From JACPAP01 sp035287045 (lineage in GTDB: Bacteria > Gemmatimonadota > Gemmatimonadetes > Gemmatimonadales > GWC2-71-9): a DNA stretch of 13,357 nt. The notes under the pieces are model-generated. The model was not told the origin of the DNA, did no database searches, and saw only the letters and a program-made list of their open reading frames with translations. Each line of letters begins with the position of its first letter. Within the stretch, counting starts at the first letter, position 1. The position numbers were made by a program, and so were the translations under genes. Below, piece by piece: positions 1 to 7,511 of the stretch. Location: positions 1 to 13,357 of the forward strand of contig DATECF010000044.1 in NCBI GenBank assembly GCA_035287045.1, given 5' to 3'.

Positions 1-1267
1 CCACCGTGGTGCGCGGCATGGCATTGCGTGGAAGGTCGGCGATGAGGGGCTGCTGGGCGGTCCAGAGTGCCAGCATGACGAAGCGCGCCAGGGAGTCGGC
101 CAGGGTGGCGGTCTGACCGTCCGGGGCGCAGACGTCGCTGAAGGCCACGGTCTGCGGGTCCCGCGGCCGGAGCCGCACCGCGGCGCACAGCGCGCCCCCG
201 TCGGCCCGCACGACCCCCTGCAGCTCCACCGCCACCCGCGCGGCGTCGTCCCCCGGTCCCAATACCACGAAGTCAGGACTCCCACTCAAGTCGGCGGCCA
301 CCAGCCGCGCCAGTGAATCACCCAGCAACGCGCGGCCGGCGACGCGCGACTCGAATGGGAGCACTCGGACCCGCCTCCCGGAACCGTCGACCCCGGGAGG
401 AGGCGGCGCCCACAGGATCCACGCGATGAGGGCGGCGCCGGCGAGCGAACCGCCCAGCGCAACCCACCGCCAGGTGTGCCCGCGTGCACCGGCGGCCAAC
501 GCGCGCCGGAACCGCGCGGCATCGCGCCAGCGGCGCTCGGGCGACCACGCCAGGGCTCGGCGCAGAACCGGCCGCAGCGCGACCGGGACGTGGGACCAGT
601 CGGGAGCGTCCTCCGGCGCCGGTGCATACCATCGCCGGCAGGTGATCGCCTCGTACAGCACCACGCCGACCGCGTAGAGGTCGGTGCGGGCCGTCACGAC
701 CTCGCCCGCCGCCTGCTCCGGCGGCGTGTATCCCGGGGTGCCCACGAACCCCGCCGGCTCGGTTGGCGTGCTGGTCCCCACCGTCTCCGGGATCGCGAGA
801 CCGAAGTCGCCCAACACGGCGCGATCCCCCAGCAGGAACACGTTGGCCGGCTTGATGTCACGGTGGACCAGGCCGGCGCGATGCACGGCCTCGAGGCCCT
901 CCAGCAGCTGGCAGCCGAGCCGCACCGCCTCGGGGGGACTGAGCGGTCCACGCTCCAGACGCGCCTGCAGCGTCTCCTCCTCGCAGTAATCCATGACGTA
1001 GTAGGGGAAGCCGCCGGCCTCCCCCGCGCGGTGGACCGGCATGATACTGGGATGTTTGAGCTGGGCGAGGAGCCGGGCTTCCCGCAGGAACCGCTCGGTG
1101 GCGCGGGCGGTGGCGAGCTCCGGGCGAATGATCTTGATGGCGACGCGGCGGTCGAGGGCGCTGTCGCGGGCCAGAAAGACGACGCCCATGCCCCCAGCAC
1201 CAAGCTCCCGCTCGAGCTCGTACTCCGGGGCCAGGGCGTCACGCAGCCGCTCGAACAGCGAAGACAT
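1..1267 (-). CDS. Membrane Ser/Thr protein kinase, C-terminus beyond the left edge
   Basis: Reading leftward from ATG at 1265-1267 gives 422 residues, still open at base 1. Residues 16 to about 260 are a complete Hanks-type kinase domain: glycine loop GAGGMG (23-28), ATP lysine K45 in VAIKII, helix-C E63, catalytic HRDIKPAN (135-142) and DFGLA (154-158). The usual APE is PPE. One hydrophobic span follows at about 270-290 (WVALGGSLAGAALIAWILW), then a segment starting RVRVLPFES with the look of the TolB/FlgO-like sensor region seen after such kinases; TPR repeats may follow off the edge. It should phosphorylate cytoplasmic proteins on Ser/Thr while its C-terminal region lies outside the membrane. 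It has its own promoter (1282-1310) and is divergent from the Tat-signal gene at 1402. A nearly identical copy of its first 115 codons occurs at 8401-8744. Family assignment is firm; target and signal are unknown. Confidence 0.95.
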   Translation of the reverse strand, partial: MSSLFERLRDALAPEYELERELGAGGMGVVFLARDSALDRRVAIKIIRPELATARATERFLREARLLAQLKHPSIMPVHRAGEAGGFPYYVMDYCEEETLQARLERGPLSPPEAVRLGCQLLEGLEAVHRAGLVHRDIKPANVFLLGDRAVLGDFGLAIPETVGTSTPTEPAGFVGTPGYTPPEQAAGEVVTARTDLYAVGVVLYEAITCRRWYAPAPEDAPDWSHVPVALRPVLRRALAWSPERRWRDAARFRRALAAGARGHTWRWVALGGSLAGAALIAWILWAPPPPGVDGSGRRVRVLPFESRVAGRALLGDSLARLVAADLSGSPDFVVLGPGDDAARVAVELQGVVRADGGALCAAVRLRPRDPQTVAFSDVCAPDGQTATLADSLARFVMLALWTAQQPLIADLPRNAMPRTTV

Positions 1268-1281
1268 CACTGGCGGGACTA

Positions 1282-1310
1282 GATGTACGGTCGACTCGCG
1301 AGACGGTCAA
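1282..1310 (-). promoter_or_regulatory. Likely sigma-70-type promoter of the left-edge kinase
   Basis: On the minus strand TTGACC (1305-1310), a 17-nt spacer, and TACATC (1282-1287) lie 14 nt before the kinase ATG. The same arrangement, TTGACC-17-TAGTTC, precedes the kinase fragment at 8744, with a diverged spacer but preserved boxes, which supports function. The short leader leaves little room for a ribosome-binding site, and none is obvious. Confidence 0.55.
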
Positions 1311-1344
1311 GCGGGACACGCTGCGATCTGTCCGCCCTGGCTCC

Positions 1345-1378
1345 GCTTGACGTCTCCTTGCGCCCACCACGGCATGGT
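1345..1378 (+). promoter_or_regulatory. Repeated TTGACGTC promoter-like element, copy 1
   Basis: GCTTGACGTCTCCTTG at 1345-1360 begins 57 nt before the ATG at 1402. The identical 16-mer occurs at 4551 and a one-mismatch version at 3590, each 59-61 nt before a start codon. TTGACG looks like a -35 box. No convincing -10 is seen at 17 nt; at 20 nt the sequence is CATGGT. It may instead be an operator: TTG recurs 11 nt later, one helical turn. Confidence 0.5.
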
Positions 1379-1401
1379 AGCCACGGAACAGAGAGGACCG
1401 T

Positions 1402-1971
1402 ATGCACCTCAAGATCACGATTGACCGGCGTACGGCGCTCAAGCGGCTCTCGATCCTGGCAGCCGGCTACGCGAGCGCGGCGTGCACGCCCGCCAGGATT
1501 CTCTTGCACTGCTACCCCGATGACCTGGCGCGGCAGCCCCTGCTTACGGAGCAGGTTCTCCGGGCCTTCGTGATCACCGTCATCCCAGGGGCTCCGCCTG
1601 ATGACCCCAGCCTGATTCGCGCCTACTACGACACCTATTACCCGCTCGCCCGGTATCGGGATTTCCTGGTCGCGGACCTGTGCGAGCGCTCCCGCGATCA
1701 GTTCCGGATCGAAAGGTTCGATCGGTTGTCTCCGAACCAGCGGACGGCGGTCATCCACAGTGGGCTCGACCAGGGAGGCACGACGGCGCGCCTCTACAAC
1801 GGCGCCATCTTCCTGGCTCAGATCGCGGTCTTTGGGGGCATCTACGACGACGAGCGGGGATGCCCACTGATACGCTTCGAAGGCAGGTATCGAGGACTCG
1901 ACGCCGTCTCGTATCCTGACCCCGAGCGGTTTCTCCCCCGATCGAGCTCCGCCGACGGCAACCCGAGCTAG
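1402..1971 (+). CDS. Tat-signal small subunit, gluconate 2-dehydrogenase subunit 3-like
   Basis: A 189-residue protein. The ATG is set by GAGAGGA at 1391-1397, five bases upstream. The N-terminus has a twin-arginine pattern, RRTALK at 9-14, then a hydrophobic stretch ending YASAAC with Cys28, so it may be a Tat-exported lipoprotein, although the lipobox is weak. The rest (LLTEQVLRAFVITVIPG, later LYNGAIFLAQIAVFGGIYDD and CPLIRFEG near the end) follows the general pattern of the gluconate 2-dehydrogenase subunit 3 family. Members of that family typically accompany a GMC flavoprotein, carry it through the Tat system or anchor it. The GMC gene begins 12 nt after this stop with its own strong GGGGAG site, so the two form an operon and probably one periplasmic oxidoreductase. 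The substrate cannot be told from sequence. Confidence 0.75.
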   Translation: MHLKITIDRRTALKRLSILAAGYASAACTPARILLHCYPDDLARQPLLTEQVLRAFVITVIPGAPPDDPSLIRAYYDTYYPLARYRDFLVADLCERSRDQFRIERFDRLSPNQRTAVIHSGLDQGGTTARLYNGAIFLAQIAVFGGIYDDERGCPLIRFEGRYRGLDAVSYPDPERFLPRSSSADGNPS

Positions 1972-1983
1972 GGGAGACATCTC

Positions 1984-3492
1984 ATGCACACCGTGGAGAC
2001 CGACGTTCTCATCATCGGCACAGGCTTCGGCGGCGCGGCGCCGGCCCTGCGCTTTGCCGAGGCGGGATTTCGCGTGACCCTGATCGAGCAGGGCCCGCGC
2101 CTCGACCCTTATCGTGATTTCCGCCAGACCCAGGACCCCAAGTACATCCTCAAGTACATCAAGGGAATCTCCGGGGAGCGTCTCCACCTGACCTACGCGG
2201 AGGCGCTCGGCGGGCGATCGGGCTTCTACGAGATGGTCTCCCTCCGCGCGCCCTCCCAAGCCTTCGCGCGGGTGGATCACTCGGGGCTCCGCCTCTGGCC
2301 CTCCGGTCTCGACCGGCAGGCCCTGGATCCGTATTACGACATCGCCGACCGCATGCTCCACGTCGAGCAGATCGCCCCACACCTGGTGCCGAAGAGCGGC
2401 CTCGTCTTCGCCCTGATGATGAAGAACCTCGGATACTCGTGCGAACGGGCGCGGTACGCCGTGCAGGGCTGCGTCGGCAGCGGCTTCTGCGTCACGGGCT
2501 GCGTGTACGGGGCCAAGCAGTCCCTCTTGATCAATTACCTGCCGCAGGCCGTCGCGGCCGGCGCGACCATTGAGACCGACCTCGAGGCCCGCGTGATCGC
2601 GCCGGTAGTGGAGCCTTATGCCACGCCGCGGGGCGGATCCATTCAGGCGGTACCCTATCGGTACGACGTCTTGTGCCGAAAGCGATCGGGCGGAAATGAG
2701 CTGATGCGCTTCCGTGCCCGAATTCTGATCCTGGCCGGTGGGACGGTGGGGACGGCTAAGCTCCTGTTGCGCTCTCGCCGGCACCTGCCGTTCCTCAGCG
2801 AGCAGGTGGGGCGGAACATTGCCTTCAACGGCAGTGTCAAGGCGGTGGGCATCCTTCCCGACCACTTCCCCGATGGCGACATGTTCGCGGGCCGGTCCCA
2901 TCCCGGGATGATCAGTTACGAATTCCTTCAGTCACGAGGCATCACCATCACGGCGGCCAAGCCCCTCCCGGTCCAGGCGGTCGCCGCTGCGCGCCTGCGC
3001 CTGGATGGGGACGAGCGAGAACCATCCTACTGGGGCGCTCCCCACGTCGCCTTGATGCGACGATTCCGGCACCGGATGATCGTCCTGGTGACCTTCGGCA
3101 TGACACCGCCGCTGGGGCGACTCTCACTGACCCCCGGAGATAGGCCCGAGCTTCACCTGGATCTCACCGGAGACCTGCGGGAGTACTACCGCGAGTGCAA
3201 GGAGTTGCTCCACTCGATCCTGCGCCGCAACGGCTGCCGGATCGTGCGCGCGCAGTTCTTGAACGGGGAAGGCGCGCCTCTTGCAGATCCTGTCTTCTCC
3301 ACGGCGCACCAAGTGGGATCCTGCCGCATGGCGGACGCCAAGTCGCGCGGCGTGGTGGACGTCTGGGGAGAGGTGTTCGACTACCCCGGTTTGTTCGTGA
3401 CGGATGGCGCAGTGATTCCCACCTCGCTGGCCGTGAACACCAGTCTCACGATCCTCGTAAAAACGCCGAGCGCATTTCCGCCGAGCTGCTGA
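1984..3492 (+). CDS. GMC-family FAD oxidoreductase, C-terminus probably frameshifted
   Basis: 502 residues as read. The N-terminal Rossmann fold has GTGFGG at 12-17 and an acidic strand end (E35) for FAD. A cysteine-rich segment (QGCVGSGFCVTGCVYGAKQSL, about 160-180) is typical of the cholesterol-oxidase-like branch. The C-terminal signature includes HQVGSCRM (H442), VTDGAVIPTSLAVN (N485) and SLTIL; H442 and N485 are the likely active-site pair. It should oxidise an alcohol, perhaps a sterol-like or polyol substrate, passing electrons to a carrier. It has no export signal of its own and probably rides with the Tat-signal subunit just upstream. After SLTILV the frame ends in an atypical tail (KTPSAFPPSC), whereas the neighbouring frame gives KNAERISAELLSR, the normal family ending, continuing to a TAG at 3567-3569. 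One missing A in the run at 3459-3463 explains this; the restored protein would be about 528 residues. Confidence 0.9.
   Translation: MHTVETDVLIIGTGFGGAAPALRFAEAGFRVTLIEQGPRLDPYRDFRQTQDPKYILKYIKGISGERLHLTYAEALGGRSGFYEMVSLRAPSQAFARVDHSGLRLWPSGLDRQALDPYYDIADRMLHVEQIAPHLVPKSGLVFALMMKNLGYSCERARYAVQGCVGSGFCVTGCVYGAKQSLLINYLPQAVAAGATIETDLEARVIAPVVEPYATPRGGSIQAVPYRYDVLCRKRSGGNELMRFRARILILAGGTVGTAKLLLRSRRHLPFLSEQVGRNIAFNGSVKAVGILPDHFPDGDMFAGRSHPGMISYEFLQSRGITITAAKPLPVQAVAAARLRLDGDEREPSYWGAPHVALMRRFRHRMIVLVTFGMTPPLGRLSLTPGDRPELHLDLTGDLREYYRECKELLHSILRRNGCRIVRAQFLNGEGAPLADPVFSTAHQVGSCRMADAKSRGVVDVWGEVFDYPGLFVTDGAVIPTSLAVNTSLTILVKTPSAFPPSC
3459..3463 (+). other. A5 run where the GMC frame breaks
   Basis: In frame the codons read GTA AAA ACG. 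Adding one A (or a -1 slip on the AAAA) gives GTA AAA AAC GCC and restores VKNAERISAELLSR, the expected GMC C-terminal helix, ending at 3569. A sequencing or assembly deletion, a true mutation and ribosomal slippage all fit. No strong downstream stem-loop was recognised, so an error or mutation is favoured. Confidence 0.7.
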
Positions 3493-3589
3493 GCCGGTAC
3501 ACGATCGTGCGGGACCGTATCGTGCCTACAACCGGCGGGCGGCGCGACGTGCAGGAGCCTGTGAGGTAGACGGAGGGAGCGGTCCCGGC

Positions 3590-3623
3590 GCTTGACGTCT
3601 GCTTGCGCCGGGTGTCCGACCAT
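3590..3623 (+). promoter_or_regulatory. Repeated TTGACGTC promoter-like element, copy 2
   Basis: GCTTGACGTCTGCTTG at 3590-3605 differs from copies 1 and 3 by one base and starts 61 nt before the ATG at 3651. It lies just after the frame-corrected end of the GMC gene (3569), as expected for a new transcription start. The -10 is unclear; GACCAT sits 20 nt after TTGACG. Confidence 0.5.
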
Positions 3624-3650
3624 TCCCGGCAACTCAACCGCGGGCCCGCC

Positions 3651-4550
3651 ATGCTCACGCTGTTCTTGCTCTTCGCAGCCGATACCTCGACGAGCCGGCC
3701 GGTCATAGTGTCCGTGGCGCGCGCCGAATCGCTGTGGGTGGCGGAGGCGGGGCCGGGCGAGCCGGTGGTGCTGATCCCCAGGTTGTTCGGGGCCGGGTAC
3801 GGGTACCGCAAGGTGGTGCCGCTGCTCGTGGCGTCGGGCTATCGCGCCATCGTCATCGAACCGCTCGGCGTAGGACGCTCGGGGCGGCCAGCCAGGGCGG
3901 ACTACTCCTTGACGGCACAGGCGGATCGCATCGGCGCGACGCTGGATTCGCTGGCGGTGTCGGGAGCCATCGTCGTGGCGCACTCGGTCGCCTCCACGAT
4001 GGCCCTCCGCCTCGCCATCCGGCGGCCCGATCTGGTTCGCGGGATTGTCTCGCTCGAGGGCGGCATCGCGGCGTCCGCGACCACCCCCGGCTTCCGGCGC
4101 GCAATGAAGTTTGCGCCGCTCATCAGGCTATTCGGCGGCATGGGTGCGATCCGCGGCAAGATCCGCACGCCAATCCTCGAGCAGTCGGGGGACACCAGTT
4201 GGGTGACCGATGCGGTGGTGCGGGAGTACACCGCCGGCGCGGCGCGAGATCTTGGCGCGACGCTGCGGGCTTTCCGCGCGATGGGGCGGTCCGTGGAGCC
4301 CGACTCCCTGGCGCCCCGCCTGCGCGACGTGGCCTGCCCGGTGCTCCTGCTCCTGGGGCAAGCGCCTCACGATGGCAGCCCGCCGGCCAGGGAAACCGCG
4401 CTGCTGGCCGACAGCATTCCCTGGTTCGCCAGCGACACGCTGCCGGCGGTCGGCCACTTCCCCCACGAGGAGGCCCCCGCTCTGGTCGCCGCCGCAGTTG
4501 ACCGGATGCGCGTCACGGTCACCGTGCTCGGGCCGCTGTTCCGCGACTGA
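3651..4550 (+). CDS. Alpha/beta-hydrolase fold protein, probably exported or membrane-anchored
   Basis: 299 residues from ATG 3651. The frame is open upstream to 3603 but the added residues look like a leader, and the start at 3651 gives a hydrophobic N-terminus (MLTLFLLFAAD) resembling a short signal peptide or anchor. No good Shine-Dalgarno is seen before it. The fold is clear: oxyanion region VVLIPRLFGAGYGY, GVGRSGRP strand-loop, nucleophile in VAHSVAS (S112), likely acid D241 in GQAPHD and catalytic His H269 in VGHFPHEE. The Ser motif is A-H-S-V-A rather than G-x-S-x-G. It should hydrolyse an ester, lactone or similar bond; the substrate is unknown. It has its own promoter-like element and lies between the GMC pair and the SDR/PAP2 operon, all on the same strand. 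Confidence 0.88.
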   Translation: MLTLFLLFAADTSTSRPVIVSVARAESLWVAEAGPGEPVVLIPRLFGAGYGYRKVVPLLVASGYRAIVIEPLGVGRSGRPARADYSLTAQADRIGATLDSLAVSGAIVVAHSVASTMALRLAIRRPDLVRGIVSLEGGIAASATTPGFRRAMKFAPLIRLFGGMGAIRGKIRTPILEQSGDTSWVTDAVVREYTAGAARDLGATLRAFRAMGRSVEPDSLAPRLRDVACPVLLLLGQAPHDGSPPARETALLADSIPWFASDTLPAVGHFPHEEAPALVAAAVDRMRVTVTVLGPLFRD

Positions 4551-4584
4551 GCTTGACGTCTCCTTGACGGACCCACGCCACAAT
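4551..4584 (+). promoter_or_regulatory. Repeated TTGACGTC promoter-like element, copy 3
   Basis: GCTTGACGTCTCCTTG at 4551-4566 is identical to copy 1 and starts directly after the hydrolase stop codon, 59 nt before the ATG at 4610. CACAAT, 20 nt after TTGACG, matches TATAAT at 4 of 6 positions, the best of the three. Here the second half is a full TTGACG, giving a direct repeat with an 11-nt period. Confidence 0.5.
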
Positions 4585-4609
4585 CGTGCCGCGTTTCGCA
4601 GGAGGTACT

Positions 4610-5590
4610 ATGCGCGCCGTCGTCACCGGAGGAGCCGGGTTCATCGGGAGTCACTTGATCGAGGCGTTGGCCCGCCGCGGCGCCGACATCGTGTGCGTAG
4701 AACGGCGCGGCGCGTCCCGGCGGTGGCTGGCGGACATCGACTTGACCTGGCTGGAGTGCGGCGTGGACGACGAGGCGGCGTTGGCTCGAGCGTTCGACGG
4801 CGCGGACGTCGTCTTCCACCTGGCGGGGCTCACCGAAGCTCGCTCGGCAGCGGAGTTCCACGGCGTCAACACCGAGGGCACGGAGCGCGTGTTGCGCGCC
4901 GCCGCCCGCCACAACGGGCGAGCGCCCCACGTGATCCTGATGTCGTCGCTGGCGGCCATCGGGCCCTGCAAGAACGGCGAGCCGTTGAGACCCGAAACGG
5001 CGCCGCGCCCCCTGTCGGCCTACGGCCAATCGAAGCTCGAAGCGGAGGTGCTGATGCACGCCTACGCGGATCGTGTGCCCGGCACCATCGTGCGACTGCC
5101 CAGCGTGTACGGACCGCGCGAACGGGGTGTGCTCAAGTTCTTCAAGCTGGTCCAACGCGGGATCGCGCTGGGCATCGGTTCCTGGGATCGCGAGCTCAGC
5201 ATGATCTACGTCAAGGACGTGGTCCAGGGACTGCTCGCCATCGCCGACCGACGCGTGAGCGGCGTGCCCACGTACTGCCTCGCCCACCCTGAGATCATCT
5301 CCTGGCGGCGGTTCGCGGACACCGTCGGGCAGGCGTTGAACCGTCGACCCAGGCTGGTGTCCCTGCCCGCCACGGCGGCCCGCGTCGTGGCGCTCGGTGC
5401 CGAGCTGTACGCCGCGCTCCGAGGGCATGCCGCCGTGCTCAACCGCGGGCGGGTTCGCGAGATGACGCAGCAGCGTTGGGTATGCGATCCGACGCGCGCC
5501 ATGCGCGAGCTCGGGTTCGCGCCCCAGTTCGCCATCTCGCGCGGCATCCCCGAGACCGCCGTCTGGTACCGGGAGGCCCAATGGCTCTAA
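4610..5590 (+). CDS. Extended SDR, NAD-dependent epimerase/dehydratase family
   Basis: 326 residues. The start at 4610 is set by a strong AGGAGGT at 4600-4606; a longer reading from 4586 would place this site inside the gene. The Rossmann motif TGGAGFIG is at 6-13, the catalytic serine lies in MSSLAAIG (S112/S113), and the YxxxK pair is Y138/K142 in YGQSK. The sequence continues with VRLPSVYGPRE, as in sugar epimerases and 3-beta-hydroxysteroid dehydrogenase-like enzymes. The reaction is an NAD(P)-dependent oxidation, reduction or epimerisation. The partner genes (PAP2, second SDR, CPBP) point towards a membrane lipid or prenyl-linked substrate; bacterial ceramide ketoreductase is one SDR of this type but no other sphingolipid gene is present here. 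It overlaps the next gene by 10 nt. Confidence 0.9.
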   Translation: MRAVVTGGAGFIGSHLIEALARRGADIVCVERRGASRRWLADIDLTWLECGVDDEAALARAFDGADVVFHLAGLTEARSAAEFHGVNTEGTERVLRAAARHNGRAPHVILMSSLAAIGPCKNGEPLRPETAPRPLSAYGQSKLEAEVLMHAYADRVPGTIVRLPSVYGPRERGVLKFFKLVQRGIALGIGSWDRELSMIYVKDVVQGLLAIADRRVSGVPTYCLAHPEIISWRRFADTVGQALNRRPRLVSLPATAARVVALGAELYAALRGHAAVLNRGRVREMTQQRWVCDPTRAMRELGFAPQFAISRGIPETAVWYREAQWL

Positions 5591-6525
5591 CACGCGGCGC
5601 TCTGCCAGGGGACTTCCTGGTGGCCGCCTACAACCTGCTCCTGGGGGCGATCTGGTGGGCCAACTGGCGGCAAGCGCCCCACGCTCCCTGGATCGCCATT
5701 GCCCACCTGGCGGCGGCAGGGCTGCCGTGGCTGATCGCGCGGGCTCCGCGCCGGCGTTGGGACTTCATGGCCGCGTTGCGGGAGATCTACCCGCTGCTCC
5801 TGCTCCTGCCGTTCTGGACTGAGCTCGACCTGTTGCGCGACGTGCTCGGCTACCACGGATACGACGCCCAGATCCAAGCGCTGGACCGGGCGGTGTTCGG
5901 CGTCCACCTGCACGCCGTGTGGCTCCCCAGAATGGACGCGCTGTGGGTCAGCGAGCCGCTGTTCTTCATGTACTACGCGTACTACGCCTTGATCTTCCTG
6001 CCGCCACTGGTGCTGGCGTTCCGAGGGCACCGAGCGGCGCTGCGGGACGTGACGCTGCGTTTGATGGCCACCTACCTGACGTGCTACCTGGTGTACATCG
6101 CGTTCCCGGTGTACGGCCCTCATTTCCTTGAATCGCACCACCAGGGACCCCACACCGCTGGCTTCTTCTACAACCTGGTGGCGGCCGCGCAGGCGGCCGG
6201 AGACTCCCACGGCTGCGCCTTCCCCAGCTCGCACGTGGCAGGCGCGGTGACCATCGCGCTCATTGCCTGGCGCTGGTTCCCGCGAAGCGTGGCGCTGGTG
6301 CTGTCGCTCGAAGCGCTGGGCGTGGTGCTCTCCACGGTATACACGCAGAACCACTACGGAATCGATTCGCTCTTCGGCATCGTCTGGGCATTCACCATCC
6401 AGCTCGCGGTCGTACCTGTCGTGGCGTACCTGCTCGGGCCCGCCCGCACCCGCCAGACGCGGCCGGCGTCGCCCGAACTGGCGCCCGCATTCCGAACCCC
6501 TGACTCGCTGGGCGGTGTCCCGTGA
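5581..6525 (+). CDS. Aur1-type PAP2 superfamily membrane enzyme
   Basis: 314 residues from ATG 5581, preceded by GGGAGG at 5571-5576 inside the upstream SDR; the frame is open further back but that region is the SDR. Several hydrophobic segments (about 10-25, 40-55, 65-85, 125-150, 160-180, 215-235, 240-255, 262-285) make it polytopic. The PAP2 core is present as FPSSHVAG (P215-H218) and NHYGID (H258, D262). The classical first motif KxxxxxxRP is absent and FPVYGPHF occupies a comparable place, as in the inositol-phosphorylceramide synthase (Aur1) and PAP2_3-like branch. Such enzymes transfer or remove a phospho-headgroup on a lipid. Both ends overlap neighbours (10 nt and 4 nt), so translation is probably coupled. 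Whether it is a phosphatase or a headgroup transferase cannot be decided. Confidence 0.85.
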   Translation: MALTRGALPGDFLVAAYNLLLGAIWWANWRQAPHAPWIAIAHLAAAGLPWLIARAPRRRWDFMAALREIYPLLLLLPFWTELDLLRDVLGYHGYDAQIQALDRAVFGVHLHAVWLPRMDALWVSEPLFFMYYAYYALIFLPPLVLAFRGHRAALRDVTLRLMATYLTCYLVYIAFPVYGPHFLESHHQGPHTAGFFYNLVAAAQAAGDSHGCAFPSSHVAGAVTIALIAWRWFPRSVALVLSLEALGVVLSTVYTQNHYGIDSLFGIVWAFTIQLAVVPVVAYLLGPARTRQTRPASPELAPAFRTPDSLGGVP

Positions 6526-7511
6526 GCCACACCACCTTCGTCACCGGAGCGACCGGATTCATCGGGCAGTACCTGCTCCGGCGCCTCCTGGCGAACGACC
6601 AGCGAGTACGTATCCTCGCGCGCCGGCCCGATCTTCTCCCGGCCGACCTCGGCTGCCGCCTCGAGGTCGTCGTGGGCGACGTGCGAGACCGCGACGCACT
6701 GGCTCGTGGAGTCGCGGGCGCGCACACGGTGCTGCACCTCGCGGCCTTCGCGCGGGCGTGGTCCCCGCATTCAGAGGACTTCACCTCAGTCAACGAAGAT
6801 GCCGTCCGAACGCTGCTCGAGCTGGCGGCCGCCGAAAACGTTTCGCGACTGGTGCACGTGTCCACCATCCTCACGCTGCCGCCGTTCCGCCCCGCGCCAG
6901 TCAACGGCCGGTCTCAGCTCGCAACACCCTACGAGCGCTCGAAGCGCGAAGGGGAGTCGCTGGTCCAAGCGTACGCGGCCTCCGGGCACCACGCGGTGAT
7001 CGTGCATCCCACGCGGGTCTATGGCCCCGGTCCGCTGCACGATGCCAACGGGGTCACCAAGGCCGTGGTGTTGTACCTGCGCGGTCGGCTCCGGGTGCGC
7101 TTGGCTGACGGGGACGTGTTGGGCAATTACGTGCACGCCGACGATGTCGCCGCGGGCATTACCCTCGCCGCAGCCAAAGGCGGGAGTGGCGCGCACTACA
7201 TCCTCGGCGGCGAGAACGCTTCGTTCCGTGAGCTACTCGAGCTCGCGACCCGGCTCACCGGCGTCCGGCGAACAGTGCTACCCCTGCCTCCGGCCGCGGC
7301 GCTCACGGTGGCCGGGGCGGCGGAGGTCTGGGGACGCCTCACCGGCCACTGCCCCATCACGCAGAGTTGGATTCGCGTCTTGCTCGAGGACCGCCGGGCG
7401 GACATCACCCCGGCGCGCCAGGACTTGGGCTACCAGCCAAGGGCGCTGGCCGAGGGCTTGCGGCAGACCCTGGCCTGGTTGGCGCGAAACGGAGGGAACG
7501 TCCAAGTATGA
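6522..7511 (+). CDS. Second extended SDR, dihydroflavonol-reductase/HpnA-like
   Basis: 329 residues from a GTG that overlaps the PAP2 stop as GTGA. It has TGATGFIG at 8-15, HVSTI (S114) and YERSK (Y137/K141), then VIVHPTRVYGPGPLHD. Its layout (VRILARRPDLL, GDVRDRDALARGV, HLAAFARAW) is like the atypical extended SDRs related to dihydroflavonol 4-reductase and the hopanoid-linked HpnA, but these labels are only resemblance. It differs clearly from the SDR at 4610, so the two are unlikely to be a recent duplication and may catalyse successive steps. It ends in an ATGA overlap with the CPBP gene. Confidence 0.9.
   Translation: MSHTTFVTGATGFIGQYLLRRLLANDQRVRILARRPDLLPADLGCRLEVVVGDVRDRDALARGVAGAHTVLHLAAFARAWSPHSEDFTSVNEDAVRTLLELAAAENVSRLVHVSTILTLPPFRPAPVNGRSQLATPYERSKREGESLVQAYAASGHHAVIVHPTRVYGPGPLHDANGVTKAVVLYLRGRLRVRLADGDVLGNYVHADDVAAGITLAAAKGGSGAHYILGGENASFRELLELATRLTGVRRTVLPLPPAAALTVAGAAEVWGRLTGHCPITQSWIRVLLEDRRADITPARQDLGYQPRALAEGLRQTLAWLARNGGNVQV

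Noticed and set aside
476..1282. Plus-strand open frame of 268 codons across the kinase
   Set aside because: It is the antisense of the kinase domain, whose catalytic motifs are intact on the minus strand.
1279..2901. Long minus-strand open frame (about 540 codons) opposite the Tat-signal subunit and GMC gene
   Set aside because: Its protein has no recognisable domain and is Arg/Glu/Val-rich as expected of a GC-rich antisense shadow; the plus strand carries clear FAD and GMC motifs.
4367..5593. Minus-strand open frame of 408 codons over the SDR gene
   Set aside because: Antisense shadow; the plus-strand SDR has a strong ribosome site and full motifs.
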